DNA of 64,000 nucleotides from Ulva prolifera (taxonomy: Eukaryota; Chlorophyta; Ulvophyceae; Ulvales; Ulvaceae). The notes beneath the pieces were generated by a model. That model searched no databases. It was not told the DNA's origin and saw only the letters and a list, made by a program, of their open reading frames with translations. The stretch spans positions 10,695,160 through 10,759,159 of the forward strand of contig CM041197.1 of assembly GCA_023078555.1 (NCBI GenBank), read 5' to 3'. The position numbers and the translations under genes are program-made. Each line of letters opens with the position of its first letter. Position 1 is the first letter of the stretch. Positions 1-11,715 of the stretch are shown piece after piece.

Positions 1-174
1 ACACCAGCGGCGGAGACGGCACGGTCGGGAATATCCTCTGCAAAGGTCACAAGGCTTCCCCAGTGGACTGCGAAACAGACATCCAGGCGCTCCGTAGGTC
101 CAGGCGATCCTTCGTGTATGACACGGAGGATCACACTGTCGCTGCCATTGCAATTGTGTACTACAACCCCTCAG
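1..174 (+). CDS. SRCR gene A, 3' part of an internal SRCR exon (cut by window edge)
   Basis: This is the C-terminal half of an SRCR domain in an open frame, with GNILCKG, then VDCET, ending VYYNPS before the splice donor G|GTACGG at 174/175. It matches the end of gene B exon 4 (GSLLCTGDEASLADC ... VCYNPSG) in motif order and in its phase-1 exit. SRCR domains are extracellular, disulfide-bonded modules of secreted or surface receptors. The upstream part of the gene lies outside the window. The next exon in line (699-1202) is a pseudogene, so gene A may be dead as a whole even though this piece shows no break. Confidence 0.7.
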
Positions 175-376
175 GTACGGGGATCCCGACACACCTGCAT
201 GCTCCATGCGTGCTCCATGCATGGGGCACGGCTCACCCGCTGACTCCGCTTTCATGCGGCGTCCTGACTCTCTCAGCTAGAGCTGAAAATGTACGTGCAT
301 GCCGGACAGCAAACTGACGTCCCAGCTGAGTGCTCACGTGCTGCGCCCAACGTGCCGCCCTGTCGACTGCCGTTGG

Positions 377-496
377 GAGCGATGCGTCCCGCACTGCGTC
401 CCAGTGCGGGTCGGGGGAGCGATGCGTCCCGCACTGCGTACCAGTGCGGGTCGGGGGAGCGATGCGTCCCGCACTGCGTCCCAGTGCGGGTCGGGG
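377..496. repeat. 3 x 40-bp tandem repeat with internal hairpin
   Basis: Three head-to-tail 40-bp units start at 377, 417 and 457 and differ at about one base. Each unit holds a 9-bp inverted repeat (CCCGCACTG / CAGTGCGGG) around a 4-5 base loop, so each can fold into a GC-rich hairpin. The array sits in the intron between the two gene A SRCR exons. It keeps several frames open and therefore creates spurious ORFs. Confidence 0.9.
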
Positions 497-698
497 GTCC
501 TTTAGTCTTATGTATTCCAGAGGTTTGACCGCAACGCTGAACAGCAGAGTATGCTTTTCAATCGTTCATGCAGCAAGCACTCGGTACAGACTGCCCCCCT
601 GCAATGCACCGATATTAATACTCAGCAGCAGACACTACTAATGCAGTCGCCATAGTCTCGACAGTGCCCGTGTGCAGGATGTCCGGCGGACGGCACAC

Positions 699-1202
699 CG
701 CCAGCACAAGGAGGCGTCCTCCTCGTGCCCCTCCGCGGCATCGAAGCCCCCACGCGGCTGTGCGGCGACGTCCAGCTCGGCGGCGTCGAGTTCTTCAACG
801 TCGGACAGTGGGGCCGCCTCTGCGTCCGCGAGTTCCGCACTGAGAGCACGTGGACAGTCGATGCCCTCGCCATCTGCTGCAGCTGCCAGCCTGAGCTCGG
901 CTTCCCCTTTGGCAGCTGAGCTCGACTTCCCCTTTGGCAGCCTCATGGACAGCGCAGAGGACCGGTCTCAGACCGCTCTCAGGCTGTGCAGCGTATGAAT
1001 TTTGCTGACGAGGACTACGCTCACGCGGCAGGCCCCCGGCTGCCGCTGTGGGCGACGACGGTGTTCTGCAAGGGGACGGAGGCGCGGCTGGACGAGCGCC
1101 TCTTCCGGAAGGCCTTCGGCAGCGCTAATTCTGATCTCATGAATTTCAGGTGCCCCACTTCGTTGACGCTCGGCATCATCTGCCGGCGTTTCCCCACGGG
1201 CG
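699..1202 (+). pseudogene. SRCR gene A last exon, degenerate copy of gene B exon 5
   Basis: The exon aligns along its length with gene B exon 5 (7588-8040): LGGVEFFN, GQWGRLC, TWTVDA, GFPFGS, then VFCKGTEARLDE and ICRRFP near the end. It is broken. The segment reading GFPFGS is duplicated in tandem (about 894-944), which brings in a TGA right after the first copy. The two halves are then in different frames, the CRQLGF core reads CCSCQPELGF, and the splice donor used by gene B is lost at the exon end (GC instead of GT near 1202). I call it a processed-out relic of a tandemly duplicated SRCR gene, not a retrocopy, because its neighbour exon and intron context are retained. Confidence 0.75.
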
Positions 1203-4112
1203 CTATGGCCCTTCACACCCACAGCTGTACTTGTGTCGTTAGCAAAGAAATCCCTGCTTTTTAAGCCTTGGAGCGGAGATGCGGTTGACGCAGAGCATAC
1301 GCTGGTTGCATTTATACCTGCCGATTGTGCTGCACGTGAACAGTTCGTTGTGCTACGCTGGCCTGGCCATGGCGTGGGCGCGCTTGTCTCGCGTGCACAG
1401 CATGCATAAGGATGGCTGTGAAACTTTCCGGTCACGCCATTACCCGCTATGTAGCAGCTGTCTTCTCACGCAGGCCGTGCGGTCGTTGCAGAGTCGGATG
1501 TAATTCGGCGCCGGTCGTTAGGCACAAATTTGTGCTTGGCACACGTCACGTGGCCGCCTACTTCTGCGCTCACTGCTTTGAGGCTTTGGATGCGCATATT
1601 AGGATTTCGAGAAACTCGGCTAGGAGATCAAGCATGCCCTGTCCGGGTGCTTCAGCCAGGGCAGTGTTCATACAGATCCTTGTCTGAGGAAATATAGAAA
1701 CCCCATGTTACCAGTCTTATGAAGTGTAGACTGCTTGTTTGGGCAGTGTAGTTTGATATAAGTGAACCTTTGGCCGCCGCTGGGCATACCTTGAGTTCGT
1801 GAGATACTCAGGGGGATCACAGAGGAGCCGACCTTCTATTGATCTATAGATTGCTATCGTTGGTCGTGCAGTTCATGCATATGTCAGGACCCAGAGTCGC
1901 TGCAAGGGGGGTATGGCCACAGCAACATTCTGTACCACAATTGTTGGAACATAAGCATTTGCTTATGTTGAGCACACTATCAGCATTGTTATGAAAACAA
2001 GAAAGAAATCCTAGATGGCAATGTCCGCGGCAGGAGGACAGCTAAACACAACAACCTAATCAGTGACAATGACAGACAATCACAGTAGACTACAAAACAG
2101 CTGCATGAGAGACACACAACCAGTACATCACACATCCACTAAAATGCTCAGAAACAGATTGCCTTGTGCACACATGGACGGGTGAGGCTTGGGTGTCCTG
2201 TGCTTTGCTTCCTGTGATGCATGTGCGGCGCCACCCGCCTCTTCAATTCTGTCCTTGCAACCCAGCTGGGCCCAGTGATACACTGTGTCAATGATAGCAT
2301 GACGGTGATCGTGTGTCATAAGCCCAAAGGCACAGAGGCAGGTAGCACCACAGACTCAACAGGACCAGGGAAACATGTGCCCATATACACATTACTTGGC
2401 CAAGCTTGGGGCCGGAACCCTTGTGAACGAGGATGTGCACCGGAAAAGCGTAGCTGCCGAGCACTCAGGCTCTGTTCAAAGTGAAGTCATGCATGGCGTG
2501 TAGTCATCGCATATAAACTTGCTCGCCGCGGCTGTGTGGTGGCTAATGGGGCTAGTTCCTCGATGATCATAGCACCTAGGCCTGCTGGCTTACTGCTGTT
2601 CAGTCATGATCAGGCAGCCAGGTCATCGATAAAAAGTTTGGTCTCAGTGAAATACGCTCTGTGGCATGAAGATTCCAACAGTAAGCTGCGATGGCAAAGG
2701 GCGCATCTTCGGCAAGATTGTACTGTGACAGAACGCATGTAATGCATGCATGGCCAATGACACCTCTGCGATGGGGCTTCGTGCATTCTGACAGTGCTGA
2801 AGCTGTCGCCACCACCGCCACCTGATTTGCCTGTTGATGGCAACGTCCTGCTGGTACAGGTGCAACCTTTAACTTCTTTTAAAGCCAAGCCGCTGCTGTT
2901 TAGAACTGCTATTGGGGCCGTAACGCTGTCCTAGCGTCGACACATCGTTACTGCCAGCATCTGCCGCACCCGCACGGCATTTACTGCCTATTTTGCCATC
3001 TGATACGTGCAAACGATCAAAATTTGATGCAATTTAATTTCATTTAACCGAGCTTGGTGCCGAACGCTGGCAGTGCGACTGAAGCTGTGTGGTGTGAATC
3101 TCGGAGCACTGCACATGCCCGTACATGCGATCTTGGCGTTTTGTCATTGTCTGTATGCACGATAATGCTGATGCTGCCGTATTTGTGCTGCCTGCCGCGC
3201 ACATGTCCAGCGACTGCTGCGTAAAACACTGGAGCTCACTGCGCGACTCCAGCGCTGGGTGCAAGCCCTTAAGGGCTGTCCCGACACTACATCTGCGTTG
3301 CCTGTGAGCTTGTATAGACCTTGTCAACATAGACGATGTGGCTGGGCTGTACATGTCTTGTGCCGTTGTGTTTCTCGGCCATGTGCTAGCTATGGCTAGC
3401 AACAGTGGGTGCACGTCCGACCCCGGTTCCAGCTTTCGCGCAAGTATTCAAGTGCTGACAACCGCAGAGGATGGGAATAGTTCTATAACACTGCTCGTGT
3501 CCGGCCTCGTTGTAATGCGTCCTGCTGAGGCGGCAATCGCTTGTGTGTCGAAAGCCGAGTTCATGGCAACGGGTTGCATCCTGGCGCTGCGTTTGCTCGG
3601 CCCGATGAGATTCTGAATGAAAGGGCCACCTTTCGGATTCCACTGCCTGAACGGGACGTAAGAGTCGCTGCTATGTATGCGGTCGGCGAGACATGTGCGA
3701 TTGTGCCCACTTGGCTACCTGTACGGCGTACTCCCGCCAACCACTATTTCACTGGCGAATTGCTATGCATATGCCAGTCCTTTGTGATCATCTCTCAGTG
3801 CAGAGATTGCATCTGTATGGTCATAGACTGAGGTGGCGATTATATTCACTGCATACATCTGTATCACACCAAGACATCAGCTGGCGTAAAGCACTTTAAA
3901 TGAACTGGCCCGCCCTGTGATGCTCGTGGTCTTGTGCTGTCTTGTGTGGCTGCAACACCGTGGAGTCGATCTGCTTTGGCATGCCTTGCATTGGGTGTGC
4001 GGTTCTGCGTTACTCCCTGCCTCTCCATCTGTAGCCTTGCACATGCGCACCTGAAGACGTCATCACTGGTCGAAAAATCATCAGCCTGTTGGAGTTGCAG
4101 GAGACAAGAAGC
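1203..4112. other. No supported gene (spacer between SRCR genes A and B)
   Basis: Only short overlapping frames occur on both strands, with no recognisable domain, no consistent splice-phase chain and no long repeat. The region presumably includes the 3' end of gene A and the promoter of gene B. I see no convincing TATA element or terminator in it. Confidence 0.5.
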
Positions 4113-7100
4113 ATGGTAGTCTCGAGGGGTGTGGTGGCTGCCACGGCCGTCCTCGCGGCGGCGGCGTGCACAGCCTCCGCTGCAGCATCGCCATATGCCG
4201 AATCAGCTGGGGTCTACGGCAACTCAGACATGGAGATTGGTAGCTACGGCGACTACACACCAGGCGAGCCGTCTCGCCCCTTGGCCATGGAGCCTGATGA
4301 CACAGATGCCCCCACACCTGCACCGACCCCCGCAGACATGCCATCTGCTGTCCCGACAATGCCATCCGGTGAGACCCCACACGGTGCAAGCACACCCTTC
4401 AGGGGCATGTCCTGGACGGGCGTATGTGGCAGGTCTCGATGTATGTGAGTGGACCTGATTGCCAGACACAGCTTGCTAGATCCAGTCCACTAGAGTCGAC
4501 TAGAGCATGGGCCATGGCTGACCTGTTCTCTGATTCACTGAGGGAGTGGCACTGCATCCAACCTGTGAAAACCGCTGCCTGACTAGGCATGGTCATGTCA
4601 CGTGGAGGACAGGTCGGAACCATGTCGGAATTGTGAAGCACTTGTGTGTGCCTTGGAGAGTGTTCTCATGGTAATGATTTTTTCCGTGGACCTACCTTTC
4701 ACATCTGTTGCCCAACCCCTCCCCGCCTTGCTGGTTTTCACTGACTTCAGATCGGCAGCATGTGTGTTCAACACCATAAGGCACATCTGCTGAGAGCTAC
4801 CACACCAAAGCCGATACATGGTCATGCAGATCCAGAGGAGGGTGATCTGCGGCTCGTGAGGAACAGCCCTGCTGTCGGTGGGGCCGGCTTCGTGAGCGGC
4901 GCGCTGCAGGTGTTCCTTGACGGCGCCTACGGCGCAGTCTGCACCACCAACTTCGAAGACACCGATGCTGACGTGGCGTGCCGCCAGCTGGGCTTTGTGG
5001 GCGGCACCAGCGGTGGCGAGTTCGTGCTGGCCGATACAGAACTGACGGACCAGGTGTGACCTCCTTGCTGGCGCTGATGGTAGGGGAGGGTGTACCGCTT
5101 CCATACGCATGCATAGCATGCCCAGTCACTGCACTGGCTTGTTCAGTTGCAGTCCTCTGTGCAGCCGCAGTGGTGTTCTCTAGTGTGCGGATTCACTGGT
5201 GGTCTGTACCAATAGTGCGTATTCAATGGTGTTCTGTACCGATATATTTAAATGTAAGCCAGGTGATACATGCATGGCTGTTTGGTTAGGCCTTCAGGTC
5301 CATGCCAAAGCCAGCATTCCAGAATGTTCTACCGGTGTACTGGCCATTCTGTTATCTCCTGTACCCCGATCAGAAGCGATCAATTAACTATGTAGCAATC
5401 GCTGCTGCTTCAATTTGCTTCTGAGAGGATTGTATCAGGCATGGCTGAGCCTACACAGGGTCACTGGAGCATGCTGCAGGATTTCATTGCCCCGATTGCA
5501 CTGGAGAACCTGAACTGCACTGGCGCCGAGGAGCGGCTCGTGGACTGCCCCGGCGCCACCGAGACCGAGTACAGCGACTACGTCTACCTCTACCAGGGCT
5601 CAGGCGCCACCATCGGGACGTGCGACCCAGTGCAGGGGACGTTTGCGTTTGTATCGTGTGGGCCGGCAACAGGCACAGGTATGACTCGCCCTTGCCTCGG
5701 GGCATCCAGGAGCCTGCCGCGGGTCCATACTGCCTGCGTAGAATGCTGCCAGTAGCTTTCTCTATCTGTGGCTTGAGGGGCACATAGTGTCTATGAAAAG
5801 AACTGCCACTTTCTGTCACTATCTGTGGCTGGAGGGGTCCATCGTGCCTACGTAGAGTGCTACCGGTAGCTGTCACCATCCGTGGCTTGAGGGGTCCATG
5901 GGGCCTACGTAGAGTACTGCCAGTAGCTAGCACCATCTGTGGCTTGATGGAGTCCTGTACATTCTGCACCACTCATATGTGCGTTGCTGCCGTTGCAACG
6001 CGTTGGCAGGTAGATTTTGCGGCCTATCAGAATCGGCATGGTGTATACCAGTGATCATCAGTTAGGATTGCTTGCTGATGATTGACAGCGGCGCTGCCCG
6101 CCATCAGGTGATGTTGGATTCACCCAGCCACGCTTCAGTAGAGCAGAGAGCTATTGCACTGTATTCCGTTGCCGTCCCACCTCTAGACTGTGCGTCTGAC
6201 AATCTGTGAGAATGCTGCAGAAGAGGATCCGTTCCGGCCAGACCCCGCGATACTGCCCAGAGGCAACGCCGCGCCGAATGCACAACCCGGGGGTGCGCTC
6301 TCATCCTCAGGACCTCTGCAGCCCGTGCATGTCTCTGCCCGTATAGTTCTCAACTCAGGTTTTGAACTATATGTCCTCCGCTGGTGCGTGTCCTTCTGAT
6401 TATTGAATGCATTCTCACCAGCGCGCATGACGAGGGCATCAGTACGTTCTGATGATGTCCTGTGCAGTCACAGAACTGCTAGCTGATTCTCTAGCGCCAG
6501 GGGCGCCCAGGACGTAGTCCTGTGCAGAACTCGCACCACCCATAGGCCACCAGCACATGAAGCTGTCTCGACGGGTTGCATGCATCTTGGAATTCCGCCA
6601 TAGAAACAGTGATGCTGTTTATGGTGATACACGCACTCCTGAAGTGGTTCAACGCCTGTGCTGTCGAGCCAGTTGGCTTGTAATTGGGTGACCCCGCACA
6701 CACGGCTGCACCGACTCTGTCGGGTCTGTCAGCAGCCTGTGGCAGGGACTGGGTAACCGCACACACAGCTGCTGCCGTACTACCCCCTCCCCCCCTTCCC
6801 CTTCCGGCCAACATGCAAGCAACCCGGTAGTGACTGCTGCAGATGTGGCACTGCTGACACCGCGCCTCGTGGGCGGCGAGACTGACACTGACGGGGCGTG
6901 GGCATACGGCCGCCTCGAGGTCTTCGACGGGGACCAGTTTGTCACCGTCAGCGACGCCAACTTCAACCAGGAGCTCGGGCGGCGTGGCGTGCTGGTGGCC
7001 TGCCGTGACCTCGGCTTCGGCACCGGCGGCCAGGCGTTGGCTGGCAAGGACTCCGCCCTCCCTGATACAGACGGGAGAGACAACACTGTGGGCAGCCTGC

Positions 7101-8040
7101 TGTGCACAGGGGATGAGGCGAGCTTGGCAGACTGCCCGACAAACCTCGATTCGGTCACCTCTGCGGAGAGCGCCCTCTACACGTATGAGCAGACGGTGGA
7201 GGAGAACGCGGTCGCGCTCGTGTGCTACAACCCGTCGGGTGCACTTCTCTCTGGCCGGGCAGCCAGTGCTCTGATATTTGAACAGTGCACATCGCATGCA
7301 GCTGGTGTTGTGTGATCGGGTCAGTGCGTCCTGAACGTCCTGTGCATAGGCGATATCTCGATCACTGCCCCGGCCAATCAGTGGCAGACCGACCTCGGAT
7401 CAGCACCTCACGCTTTATATGAGCCGTGCGTCCTCCGAATTCTGTCCGCTGAAGGCACATCTTGCAACACATCATGTGACACAATCATGCCTTTGCTGAA
7501 GCGGGCAAACCAACAGGCTGCCCGGTGCATCAAGAACACTCACTCATGTCCATGGATCATGTGCAGGGTGTGAGTCTCCAGCCACAGAGCCAGCACAGGG
7601 TGACATCCGCCTCGTGGCTCTCAACGGCATCGACACCCTCACGCAGCCGTGCGACGACGTCCACCTCGGCGGCGTCGAGTTCTTCAACGATGGCCAGTGG
7701 GGCCGCATCTGCGTCACCGGCTTCCGCACGCGCAGCACCTGGACCGTCGATGCCACCGTCGTCTGCCGCCAGCTCGGCTTCCCCTTCGGCAGCATCATGG
7801 ACAACCGTGACATACGGTTCCAGGGCATCGGCGCAGAGGACTACGAGGACTCCTCCCTTCCCCCGACGTTTGCCTCGATTGTGTTCTGCACGGGAACAGA
7901 GGAGAGGCTGGAGGACTGCTTCTTCCCGGAGGCCTTCGGGAGTGCCGGCGGCGACATCCCCGGCCGCCCGGACCTCGCGAACACGCAGTGCTCGGACAGC
8001 GATGTGTTGGCGGTCATCTGCAGGCGCTTCCCGATGGCTG
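4113..8040 (+). CDS. SRCR gene B: secreted protein with three SRCR domains (5 exons)
   Basis: Predicted exons are 4113-4368, 4830-5053, 5480-5678, 6843-7238 and 7588-8040. All junctions are GT-AG and the codon phases agree (1, 0, 1, 1, then exit in phase 1). The ATG at 4113 opens a signal peptide (VVAATAVLAAAACTASA) followed by a Pro/Thr-rich linker (TPAPTPADMP). SRCR1 spans exons 2+3 (GDLRLV, VACRQLGFVGG, LNCTGAEERLVDCPG). SRCR2 is all of exon 4 (GRLEVFDG, VACRDLGFG, LLCTGDEASLADCP, ALVCYNPSG). SRCR3 is exon 5 (GDIRLV, GQWGRICV, VVCRQLGFPFGS, VFCTGTEERLEDC, VICRRFP). SRCR modules are extracellular and bind ligands through a disulfide-stabilised fold, but the ligand here is unknown. The last donor (G|GTGCGC) means the coding region continues or once continued. 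I find no further exon before the gypsy element at 9390. Confidence 0.82.
5731..5956. repeat. 4 x 57-bp degenerate tandem repeat in gene B intron 3
   Basis: Four units begin near 5731, 5788, 5845 and 5902. Each carries a variant of CTACGTAGAGTGCTACC followed by ATCTGTGGCTTGAGGGGTCC. The copies differ from each other by many substitutions, so the array is old. It is intronic and probably neutral. Confidence 0.75.
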
Positions 8041-9384
8041 GTGCGCCTTCGCCACTTCTTGACAGAAGGGGTTCCCCGTTGAGTATTGGGCACCCAGCAA
8101 ACGCGAGACCTCATGCCGTGTTCGTGCCGTACAACCTCGTTGTATCGATTCACAGTTGTTGTGCAGTGGTACTGTGCTGGATGCATAAAGTGGTTGGTTA
8201 CACTGTCACGTTCTGATGGGGATCCATTCTGCAAAACATATGAGTTTGCCAGGTACACAGTGTATCCCGCGTGCCCGTGGCCAGTGCACGTTGAGCCAGC
8301 CAACTCTATTGGCTGCGTGTCTGTATTTCCACAGCCGCATTGTATTTCTTCGAGTTGACTGTGTGTCGCTGCTGCAGAGTCGGACGTCATCCGACGCCTC
8401 TAGATAGTTCCAGTAAACTGGCACGCTAGTGATCACGCCTACAAGACATCAGCTGGACAGGTGCATGCACCTACGTGCTCAGCGGAATGCTGATGGGCAT
8501 GGGCAATAACACTCATGGAAGCATGGACAGCTAATAAGCTCAGCCAATAAGTCACGAGAAGCGCTGGCGACGGCCGCGTTAGCAGCGTCGCCGCTACCCG
8601 GAGGGTGCGGCACACGTGATCACACGGAGTATCCAGGCTATTCAGGGAGCCTGGGAGCGATCTGATGCACCGGCGCAGTTGCAGAGGTCCCGCGTCGCGG
8701 GAAATCCCTGGCTGCTGCTCAGAAGCGTGTGATGTTGGGATGGCTGAGGCCTGCGTGCACTCACGCGCCCGCCCGCTGCTAAGTGCATGAGCGTATCACT
8801 GCATTTATTTTCTTTTCGAAGGCATTTTGTGCTACCATGTGTCCGCCCAAGCACAGGTCAGGGTCGGCACTGCCGACTCGGCAGCCTCGAAGTTTTTGTA
8901 CAACTTGTTTGTGTGAGATGCTAATGTGCTTTGATCGATTGTAGCTGGGTGTAGACTGCATTGACTTCAACAGGCGAGGCTGCCCTTGGCTTTGGGGGCT
9001 GCTGTGTGGCACATGCGCAAGGCTTGGCATTTATTTGGAAGAGATTCTCAGGGCTAGGACCGCCAAGAGGCATCAACAGGATGCCTGTCAAGTGGTTTTG
9101 CTTGGAACCGTATGCAATCACATGCACCTCTGTCCGCAGAGTCGAGAGATAGAGCTTACTGGGACGTACACATTTTCAATCACCTCAGATCCACGTGACC
9201 GCCGAGCTCCTAGGCCGATTCGAGTTGTGATACAACTTGTGAAGTGGCATACTTGAATGAACGCTTCCGCTGCTATGTTTCGCGGTTTCCGGACACGAAG
9301 GCACCCTCGAGGCTGTGGTGCATGCTCTATCCACGAGCTCGAGACACGCGGAACAACAAACAAATCGAACTCAAAGATCTGATG
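8041..9384. other. No firm gene; region between SRCR gene B and the gypsy insertion
   Basis: No SRCR motif or other domain is visible. A short open stretch at 9244-9389 runs straight into the gypsy insertion site and might be part of an old exon, but I cannot name it. Confidence 0.4.
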
Positions 9385-9389
9385 CACGG

Positions 9390-9674
9390 TGGACAGCAGG
9401 GGCAAGAGCATGAACAAACAGACAGACAGACAGACACGGGTGGACAGGCACGGGGACGGGTATTCGGGCTTCTCAAGTTACACGCGGGATTCGGGGACAC
9501 AACAACCACGAGACAGCTACACTGAGGCATAGCTATAGCTCATGTACCGGGCAGCACCCCTGGGCAGGTCAGGGCGGTACTACTGCATGAATCCGAGGAC
9601 TCCGGTGCAGGCTGCACCCGTGTAGCCACACATGGGCAGTGGCTACGGGAGTCCTCCCGATGGCAGACAGTTAA
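9390..9674 (-). repeat. Gypsy 3' LTR
   Basis: 285 bp, the right-hand LTR in element orientation. It is near-identical to 14039-14327. Read on the plus strand it starts TGGACAG and ends GTTAA where the partner ends GTTCA, so its canonical TG terminus on the minus strand has mutated to TT. It contains a short GACA microsatellite. Confidence 0.95.
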
Positions 9675-9687
9675 TCCTCTCCCCCTT
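9675..9687 (-). other. Gypsy polypurine tract
   Basis: On the minus strand AAGGGGGAGAGGA abuts the 3' LTR. This is the expected position and composition of the plus-strand DNA primer of an LTR retrotransposon. Confidence 0.8.
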
Positions 9688-9720
9688 GCGTTCAGAGCAA
9701 CGCTCGCTGAACGACACCGA

Positions 9721-11715
9721 CTAGACTGGGTGTCGGGCATCGTAGGCAGCGATGAGGGAAGGAGCCGAATCGGGATGCTTCATGAGGAGCTCCTTCTCAG
9801 TGAGCCAGACATCGTAGTGCGAGTCTAGATCTTAGAATCGGACGCGGTACTGGAAGCTGGGTCGTCCTTGGGCAGGCGGACGCCCTCGCGCACGTGCGCG
9901 CGAAACTAGGGTCTCTATGGGCCGGTTGGGGTCTCCGACCGTGGGATAATCGTCCTCTGCATGTCGCAACGGGGTTGGAGACGGCTGCACGTAAGGTCGC
10001 AGCAAATCAGCATTGACTAGGTTGCTAGCATGCGGGAACTTAGCACCAAAATCATCTACATAGACATAAGGTCTAGGCATAGAAACAATGCTAAAGGGTC
10101 CTAGGAATCTGGGTTCAAACTTGTTGTGCAAAACATCACGGGGCAGGTGCTCAGTAGATACAAGTACAAGATCACCAGCTTTGAAGGCAGGAAATCGAGA
10201 GGGATTTGGAGCGCGTCTCGCGTGTCGGCGCTCAGCATCTTGTTCTAAAGCGGCGTGGGCTCGCGACAACGCGTCGGCGTGGAATCGCCGGAACTCAGAG
10301 GCGGCGGAGGCGTTGCCGGAAGTCGGGAATGGCGGGTCTTGGGACGGAAGGTACAAGGCTTCTAGAGAGGACGGATGGAATCCATGGACGAGGAAGAAAG
10401 GAGAATGGTGATGCGCCGAGTGTGGCGTGTTGTTGTAGGCGTAGACGAGGTGATGAAGGGCTTGATCCCAGAGATGGGATTGCGACGGGTCTGCGCATTG
10501 AGCGCGCAACTTGTTGATGATCTCTTTGTTGAATGCTGCAGCTTGACCGTTCCCCCACGGACGGTAAGCAGTGGTGAGGCGATGAGTGGTGCCCTGGAGA
10601 CGGGCGAGAATGCGGAAGAATTCATTGTCGATTCGGGGATCTCGGTCAGAGATGATGACTTGGGGGGTCCCGAACCGGCAATAAACATGCTGGAAAAGGG
10701 CTTCTGCGAGCTGGGTCTTCGCAATCTTCTGGTTGCATGGGATGGCGATGGCAAACTTAGTGAGGCGGTCGGTGACGTTGAGAAGGAAGTCGTGCCCATT
10801 GACGGTGGCTGGAAGTGGGCCGACAAAGTCGAGTGCTACTTCTTGGAAGGGATGCTTCGGGATTGGAAAGGTCATTTGCGGGGCTGCTGGGCTAACTGCC
10901 GGCTTGATGAGCTGGCACTCGCGGCATGATCGAACGTATGCTGCGATGTCTTCGTTCATGCGGGGCCAGTAGTAGTGGCGGCGGAGTTGCTGGGAGAGTC
11001 GGGTTACGCCAGGGTGGCCGGAGGATGGAGCATCGTGAGCGTCTTGGAGCAATGTGGCTTTGAGGTCGAGTGAATCGGGGATGTAGAGGCGGTAGGCTGC
11101 TGAGTCGATGAAGAATAGCAGCCCATTGATGATGCGATAAGCTGGATTGGGTCTGGTGCTGCTGGAAGATTGTTGGGATTGGATGAGTTGCATTGCGATT
11201 GGATCTGCTGCGTAAGCATGGCGCACATGTTCGAGGAATTCGGGAGCTGGGAAAGGTTGCGAGTTGAACATGGCACACAGCAAGATCTTGAGGTCAGGTC
11301 GGCGGGACAGCGCGTCCGGCACGACATTCTCACGACCTGGCTTGTACTGGATGTCCAGGTCGAAGGACTGGAAAAGTTCAGTGCAGCGCATCTGTCGCTG
11401 TGAGAGCTTGGGCTGCCGGTGGAAGAACCGGAGCGTGACGTGGTCCGTGAGAACTTTGACCGTGTGCTGGGCACCCTGAACGTGATGGCGCCAGGTGCGC
11501 ACGGCGTGCACAATCGCAAGCAGCTCTTTTTCGTGGACTGCGTAGTTCCTCTCTGCGGTGGAGAGCTTTCGCGAGAGGTAGGCCACCGGCTGCAAGCCGA
11601 GGCCGTGATCTTGCTGAAGGACGGCGCCCACAGCGTAGTCCGAGGCGTCCGTGCCCACCACTATTGCTTCTCTGAATCTGGAAAGCAGAGAACGGGGGCG
11701 GCGCACAAGGCGCAC
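9721..11715 (-). pseudogene. Gypsy pol 3' part: RNase H, integrase, broken chromodomain
   Basis: An open frame of about 627 codons runs from 11715 to the TAA at 9832-9834. RNase H comes first (VGTDASDYAVGAVLQQD, LSRKL, EKELLAIVHA, ALSRRPD). The integrase zinc-binding region follows (SSGHPGVTRL ... SCRECQ), then the integrase core (ALDFVGPLP, IISDRDPRI) and a GPF-type tail (FEPRFLGPF). The third catalytic residue is absent: the usual GQxE motif reads GQAA (codon 10537-10539 is GCA, Ala). Past the TAA the same frame stays open for 36 codons to 9721 and resembles the middle and C-terminal half of a chromodomain (HYDVWL, EKELL). The first codons up to about 11680 are out of frame with the RT gene upstream. 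Almost certainly inactive. Confidence 0.88.

Noticed and set aside
3338..3616. Short plus-strand frame with hydrophobic start
   Set aside because: 92 codons, antisense frames are equally open, no known motif, and no exon chain connects it to the SRCR genes.
9390..9674. GACA microsatellite as an independent repeat
   Set aside because: It is part of both gypsy LTRs.
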